From Candidatus Rifleibacteriota bacterium (GTDB lineage: Bacteria > Vulcanimicrobiota > Xenobia > Xenobiales > Xenobiaceae), in NCBI GenBank assembly GCA_900772775.1, contig CAAGRW010000013.1, forward strand, positions 1-9,037: DNA of 9,037 nucleotides. Direction: 5' to 3'. This document shows positions 4,953 to 9,037 of the stretch, piece by piece; the first letter of the stretch is position 1, and the number at the start of each line of letters is the position of its first letter. The notes beneath the pieces were generated by a model that worked only from the letters and a program-made list of their open reading frames with translations, searched no databases and was not told the origin of the DNA. The translations under genes were made by a program, and so were the position numbers.

Positions 4953-7700
4953 ATGCTTAGTCATTCCTCCAAATTGCAAAAAGTGTTTTCCCAAGTCGGC
5001 GAAGCGGCGGCAGTCGTCGGCCTTTATACTTTGCTGGCTGTAATTTTTACTTATCCACTAGTCTTAAATTACAGCGATTATATTATTGGCCACATGGAAA
5101 GCGATGTTTGGAAACATTTGTGGGGCTTGTGGTGGGTGCGTCGCCGCTTAATTCAAGATTGCGTCTTGCCTTTGCATACTTTTTTACTTAACTATCCTTA
5201 CGGCGGCGCTCTTTATTTTATCGATTCTCTCAACGGCGTACTTTCTGTGCCATTGCAAAGCTTTCTTTCTATAGTGCAAACTTTTAACACGATAGTTCTT
5301 TTTAACCTCGTGTTGGCTTCTTCCGGCGCTTATGTTTTAGCTAAAGGCTTAACTGGTCACAAAGCCGCCTCTTTTGTAGCTGGAGCTATCTATGCTTTTT
5401 CTGCCTACATGGGATCGAGCATAGCTTCAGGTATTACTGAATCGATAAATATCGGCTATTTGCCCTTTTTTTGCCACTATTTTATGCGCCAATTTAGATC
5501 GCGCAGCTTTAAAGATGCTTTCTTGGCGGCTTTGTTTTTTTCTCTAAATACGCTGGGCAGTTGGTACTTTGGCACTTTTGCTGTACTTTTTGCTGTCTTT
5601 TATTACATTTGGCTGCTTTATAAGCGCCTTAAAGGAAGCGGCTGCGGCTCTATTGGTTCTAAGCTCAAAACCTTTTTATCTTATAGCGGCGGCCCTCTTT
5701 TATATAGCGTTTTTCTGCTGATCGTTTTTGTGTCTCTGATGCAAAATTTGTGGCAAATTTCCGAGCATTTGCGGGTAGGTTTTGTTCTTTTTGCCGATTT
5801 GCATAATGCCATTTTCTTGCCTCTTATGTTGGCCGCCGCTTTGTATGCTTGGGCCCAGGCTCAGAGTGAGCCCTCTTGGTGGCAGCGCCATCTTTATTTA
5901 TGCATATTTATTGTCCAAATGATATTTAGCCAAACCTTTGGCTCGCAACTTTGGGGCTGGAGCGGTTGGGGCTGGCGCTGCAATTTCTTTACCTTTGCCG
6001 CAGCCGTGAGTGTCGGTTGGGTAGGCGCTGCTCTTCTGGCTAGGGCTATAATTGCTTATTGCACCTATAAAAAACAAGCCGCCGCTTCTGACGTTGCGCT
6101 CCAAGCCAACCCCCAAAGCCGCTTGGTCTTTTTTACCCATATGTTTACCGGCCGACAGTTTTATCTTTGGCTTTGTCAGGCGTTTTATGTAGCAGCTTTC
6201 GGAATAGCCGGTTTAGCTTTTTATTATGGATCGGCTTTGGGGCAGGGGATAAGTGGCCGCTATTTGATAGGTTGCGTCTGGTTGGCTCTAAGTCTTTTTT
6301 TATACCGCCATTTATTGGCTCTGGCGCTAGAGCAAGCGGCCAGCTTGTCTTTCTTGGAGCGCTTTTGCCGCAACCGCTTGGCTCTATTTAATATCCTTGT
6401 CGGCAGCCATATCGTTTTGTTGTTGGGCTTATACGGCAGCTTGGCTAAAAATTATCCTTGTTGGCAAATATTGATTTATTGGCTGTGGGGAGCTGCCGTA
6501 ATTGAAAGTTTGCCTTTTATCAGCAATAAGTGGAGCCAAGCTCTGGAGCAAAACTTGCAAAGCATTTGGCATATTTCTTTTAATGAGGCGGCGGCTTTTT
6601 ATTGGCACAACTTTTTAAAAGTGCCTTTTTTTATGGTTTGCCTTTGTTTGGCTTTTATCTTAGGCCCTATGCTGGCTTTCCAAAGCACTATCAATAGCGG
6701 CGACTCTATTGTTTTTCGCGGTCGCAGCGAAATGAATGTCGATTTACATTTGTCGCGCCAATTTTACAATGTTATGACTATAAAAGATTTTTTGGTTGGC
6801 GGCAAAGAGCGAGCGGTGGAAAGTTACACTGTAGATCGGCTTATTCGCGCCTGTTATATCGGCTGGGCCGCTTTGTTGCTGGCTTTGAGTGGTTGTTTTT
6901 GGGGCCAAAAACGCTACGATCGCTCTTTCTGGATATTTATCGGCTTAATTTTTATGCTTTTTGCTACCGGCCCTTTTATGTATATTAGCGACGAAATTTA
7001 TTCTACTATAAAGTCGCCGCTTTATATGCTCTTTTTCCGCTATTTTCCTACTTTCGCTGCTGTTAGCATACCTTTTCGCTTCAGCATTTTGGTTATGCTC
7101 AGCATATCTGTATTAAGCGCTTATACGCTGGCCGATTTGGCTCACTTGCTTGATAAAAAGGAACACGCTCTAATGTGCGCTTCTTGTTGTGCGGCCATAC
7201 TTTTTGAGGTGGCCGTCTTTTCACCTTCGCCTTTTCCTTTGCCGCTTTCGGAAGCGCGTATGCCATCATATTGTCTTGATATTGCTCAAAAAGGAGGCGA
7301 TTATGGCTTAATCGATTTTCCTATTCAGCGTACACGCGGCGAGCTTTTGCCCGGTGAATATTTTTTCTACCAAATCGGCCATTTGCAAGCGATTCCCAAC
7401 CGCGTAGAAGGTACAATCCCTCTTTTTGTTTACCAAAATGCTTTAACCAGCTATTTATTCATTTTGGAACATTCTCAAGGTGATATACCTTATCGCAGTC
7501 AAAAAGAGCTGGACTTGGGCTTTTCTGATTTACAGCGCTTTCGTTTTCGTTATTTGGTAGTGCACGACAATTATTTGCGCCGCCGTGCCAAAGAAAAAGT
7601 ACATAATATGTTGCGTTTCTATTGTGGAGCGCCTAAATGCTATCCTAGAGGAGTATATGTCTATACTATTCCCACTATTTCCGAAACTAAAGCTCAGTGA
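4953..7700 (+). CDS. Large polytopic membrane protein, GT-C/YfhO-like putative glycosyltransferase
   Basis: A 915-residue integral membrane protein, with a first segment at about 18-38 and well over ten hydrophobic segments in all, ending in a soluble domain at about 755-915. After the first segment come GHMESDVWKHLWGLWW (46-61), with an acidic pair E49/D51 followed by a His/Trp motif, and LLNYPYGG (78-85). GT-C-type polyprenyl-phosphate-sugar transferases carry the catalytic Asp in just this first outer loop. Near the end, SIPFRFSILVML (705-716) resembles the conserved motif before the last membrane segments of YfhO-like proteins. Typical relatives are about 600-750 residues; the extra length seems to be membrane segments at about 230-570. 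The start ATG lacks a clear Shine-Dalgarno site and may depend on coupling to the gene 21 bases upstream. Donor and acceptor are unknown, and the enzyme activity itself is an inference. Confidence 0.75.
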   Translation: MLSHSSKLQKVFSQVGEAAAVVGLYTLLAVIFTYPLVLNYSDYIIGHMESDVWKHLWGLWWVRRRLIQDCVLPLHTFLLNYPYGGALYFIDSLNGVLSVPLQSFLSIVQTFNTIVLFNLVLASSGAYVLAKGLTGHKAASFVAGAIYAFSAYMGSSIASGITESINIGYLPFFCHYFMRQFRSRSFKDAFLAALFFSLNTLGSWYFGTFAVLFAVFYYIWLLYKRLKGSGCGSIGSKLKTFLSYSGGPLLYSVFLLIVFVSLMQNLWQISEHLRVGFVLFADLHNAIFLPLMLAAALYAWAQAQSEPSWWQRHLYLCIFIVQMIFSQTFGSQLWGWSGWGWRCNFFTFAAAVSVGWVGAALLARAIIAYCTYKKQAAASDVALQANPQSRLVFFTHMFTGRQFYLWLCQAFYVAAFGIAGLAFYYGSALGQGISGRYLIGCVWLALSLFLYRHLLALALEQAASLSFLERFCRNRLALFNILVGSHIVLLLGLYGSLAKNYPCWQILIYWLWGAAVIESLPFISNKWSQALEQNLQSIWHISFNEAAAFYWHNFLKVPFFMVCLCLAFILGPMLAFQSTINSGDSIVFRGRSEMNVDLHLSRQFYNVMTIKDFLVGGKERAVESYTVDRLIRACYIGWAALLLALSGCFWGQKRYDRSFWIFIGLIFMLFATGPFMYISDEIYSTIKSPLYMLFFRYFPTFAAVSIPFRFSILVMLSISVLSAYTLADLAHLLDKKEHALMCASCCAAILFEVAVFSPSPFPLPLSEARMPSYCLDIAQKGGDYGLIDFPIQRTRGELLPGEYFFYQIGHLQAIPNRVEGTIPLFVYQNALTSYLFILEHSQGDIPYRSQKELDLGFSDLQRFRFRYLVVHDNYLRRRAKEKVHNMLRFYCGAPKCYPRGVYVYTIPTISETKAQ

Positions 7701-7711
7701 GGTAGGGCAAG

Positions 7712-7972
7712 TTGAACTACAAAAAACTTTCCTCGATAAACAAAAAGAAAATTCCACTTAGCGATAATTGGGAGATCGTTTGGGTAGCTTTGCTTTCTCT
7801 AGCTATTTTGCAACTTTTTTTCGGCTTTTCGCTATCTTCCAATTCTGATTCTTATGGCACAACCGAACAGGGAGTTTCATCTTGGGCCGACGATTCTTTT
7901 ACCGATAGTAATACAGAAGTGCCAGTAGGGCCGGAAAGCAGACAATTTACACAAGAAAGGGTTGAGGAGTAG
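7712..7972 (+). CDS. Small single-pass membrane protein, unknown function
   Basis: I do not recognise this 86-residue protein. It has a basic N-terminus (K4, K5, K11-K13), one hydrophobic segment at about 22-41 (EIVWVALLSLAILQLFFGFS at 21-40), then an acidic, Ser/Thr-rich tail of about 45 residues. The charge pattern predicts N-terminus inside and tail outside. There is no signal-peptidase motif or lipobox that I can see. The TTG start is supported by GAGG (7699-7702) nine bases upstream, and the frame fits exactly between its neighbours: 11 bases after the membrane enzyme and 2 bases before the next gene. That placement makes it real rather than a chance frame. It could be a partner or stabiliser of either flanking membrane protein. 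Confidence 0.72.
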   Translation: MNYKKLSSINKKKIPLSDNWEIVWVALLSLAILQLFFGFSLSSNSDSYGTTEQGVSSWADDSFTDSNTEVPVGPESRQFTQERVEE

Positions 7973-7974
7973 CT

Positions 7975-9018
7975 TTGGAAGTCGATCAGGGTAGGCAACC
8001 GCCGCATTTTGCTTGGTCAAAATTAAGCTGGGGAAAAATATTTACCGGTTTGGGTATATGCTGTTGCTTAATACCTTTTTTTAATGCTTCTCAAATGCGG
8101 GATAGTTTAAAACAGCTTAGCTGGGGATATTTTTTATTGTCTCTGGCCTTATTTATGCTAGCTTCGGCTCCTACTGCTTTGGTGTGGTATGGCGTAACTA
8201 TTCGTTTGGGAGCGTCTTTAAATTTTTGGCAAGCTTGGCGCATCGCTTTAATCAGTTTCTTTTGGAATAATTTAATTCCCGGCGGTGTAGCTGGCGACGT
8301 TGTGCGCGTCTGGGAAATAGGCAAGTATAATTTAAATTATGCTAAAGGAGCAGCTTCAGTTTTTATTGAGCTTTGGAGTGCTTTAGCTGCACTAATTGTC
8401 ACTTCTTTGCTGGCTTGGTTTATGGCCGATCCAATTTTTGCTTTAATTGAACAACACGAAAGAACGCTACCTATGCTTCAAGGGCTGGAAGTTTTTAGCG
8501 TAAAATGGAGTTTACTGGCAGTTATTGCTCTAATGGTAGCAGTTTTTATTTTTGGTAGCGTCGTGCTCTTTTCTCAGCATCTTTGGCAAAACTTGCGCTT
8601 GCGTTTGCTCAGCCGATTTAGTTTAGGCTCTTCTTTAGAGGAATTTACGCAAGCTTGCGCTTTAATAAAAAACAATTTGGGCTTTTTCGCCATTGCTGTA
8701 CTTATAAATTTACTGGCTCCTCTGTTGGAGGCGGCGGCAGTCTACGTTATTTTCCAAAAAATCTGTCCGCAAAATTTACCTTTTATTTATTTTTTAATTT
8801 TTATCCCTATTTTCAGAATTATGCTCCATCTACCGGTGTCCACTAATGGTATAGGTACTCAAGAAGCAGCTTTTGCCTTATATTGGGGAAGTGTAGGTAC
8901 AGCCTTAGAACCTGTCCTAGCTTCGTCCCTTTTGATTCATGCAGTGAAGTTAGTTATGTGCATCTTAGGGGCACTGTTGTATTATCAAAAGCCGCAAAAA
9001 TCGGGTTTTTTGGCCTAG
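7975..9018 (+). CDS. UPF0104 / lysylphosphatidylglycerol synthase TM-domain family protein
   Basis: A 347-residue integral membrane protein with about eight hydrophobic segments and no cytosolic synthase domain. The family signature NNLIPGGVAGDVVRVWEIGK (98-117) and the late motif LPVSTNGIGTQEAAFALYWG (286-305) correspond to the two conserved stretches of this family (the MprF flippase-like part; also called YbhN/AglD-like). Stand-alone members are often found in glycolipid, polysaccharide and hopanoid clusters and are suspected lipid translocases or helpers. The TTG start at 7975 has GAGGAG (7964-7969) five bases upstream and overlaps no upstream coding; the gap of two bases implies translational coupling. 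It is complete, ending 19 bases before the window edge. In this operon it is a good candidate to move a lipid-linked intermediate made or modified by the genes upstream. That role is inferred. Confidence 0.88.
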   Translation: MEVDQGRQPPHFAWSKLSWGKIFTGLGICCCLIPFFNASQMRDSLKQLSWGYFLLSLALFMLASAPTALVWYGVTIRLGASLNFWQAWRIALISFFWNNLIPGGVAGDVVRVWEIGKYNLNYAKGAASVFIELWSALAALIVTSLLAWFMADPIFALIEQHERTLPMLQGLEVFSVKWSLLAVIALMVAVFIFGSVVLFSQHLWQNLRLRLLSRFSLGSSLEEFTQACALIKNNLGFFAIAVLINLLAPLLEAAAVYVIFQKICPQNLPFIYFLIFIPIFRIMLHLPVSTNGIGTQEAAFALYWGSVGTALEPVLASSLLIHAVKLVMCILGALLYYQKPQKSGFLA

Positions 9019-9037
9019 ATCGAAGCCAAATTGAAAG

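Noticed and set aside
5898..6140. Minus-strand frame inside the 915-residue membrane protein
   Set aside because: It lies wholly within a strong coding region with no ribosome site or recognisable motif; a shadow frame.
9009..9030. TTTGGC / GCCAAA pairing around the last stop codon as a terminator
   Set aside because: The stem is six bases with a 10-base loop and no T-run follows it before the window ends.
1..9037. CRISPR array, tRNA, rRNA, insertion sequence ends or riboswitch, including a cobalamin riboswitch before the radical SAM gene
   Set aside because: No regularly spaced repeats, tRNA-like cloverleaf, transposase frame, terminal repeats or B12-box-like leader was seen. The gap at 3143-3275 is also too short for a full cobalamin riboswitch with its expression platform.

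Overview
The window looks like an anaerobic, low-to-mid GC bacterium. It has an oxygen-sensitive type aldo/keto reductase carrying ferredoxin-like clusters, a B12-binding radical SAM enzyme, Shine-Dalgarno sites of the GGAGG type, several GTG/TTG starts and an intrinsic terminator. A Bacillota-like host is my best guess from gene types and style. It is an inference, not something the sequence proves. All eight confident genes lie on the + strand.

Region 1 (1-1511) is a self-contained unit. It starts with an AT-rich leader, a near-perfect extended -10 promoter and a small inverted repeat just downstream of it. A flavin reductase-like FMN protein and a maltose/galactoside-type sugar O-acetyltransferase follow, and a strong rho-independent terminator closes it. 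Its codon choice (Leu CTG/CTC/TTA, Arg CGG/CGT) differs from everything downstream.

Region 2 (1512-3142) holds a 122-residue VOC (glyoxalase fold) metal-site protein and, 51 bases later, an aldo/keto reductase fused to a C-terminal domain with two CX2CX2CX3CP motifs.

Region 3 (3143-9018) starts after a 133-base gap that carries a candidate promoter overlapped by an AT-rich inverted repeat. It encodes a B12-binding radical SAM protein, a 915-residue polytopic membrane protein resembling GT-C/YfhO-type glycosyltransferases, an 86-residue single-pass membrane protein, and a UPF0104/LPG-synthase-TM-type membrane protein. Spacings of 21, 11 and 2 bases make the four genes a convincing operon. Codon use here and in region 2 is dominated by Leu TTG/TTA/CTT and Arg CGC/CGT.

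The most interesting unit is region 3. A radical SAM enzyme, a large GT-C-like membrane enzyme, a tiny membrane protein and a putative lipid translocase together suggest synthesis or decoration of a lipid-linked product at the cytoplasmic membrane. No substrate can be read from the sequence, and the pathway idea is a hypothesis from co-location and family membership.
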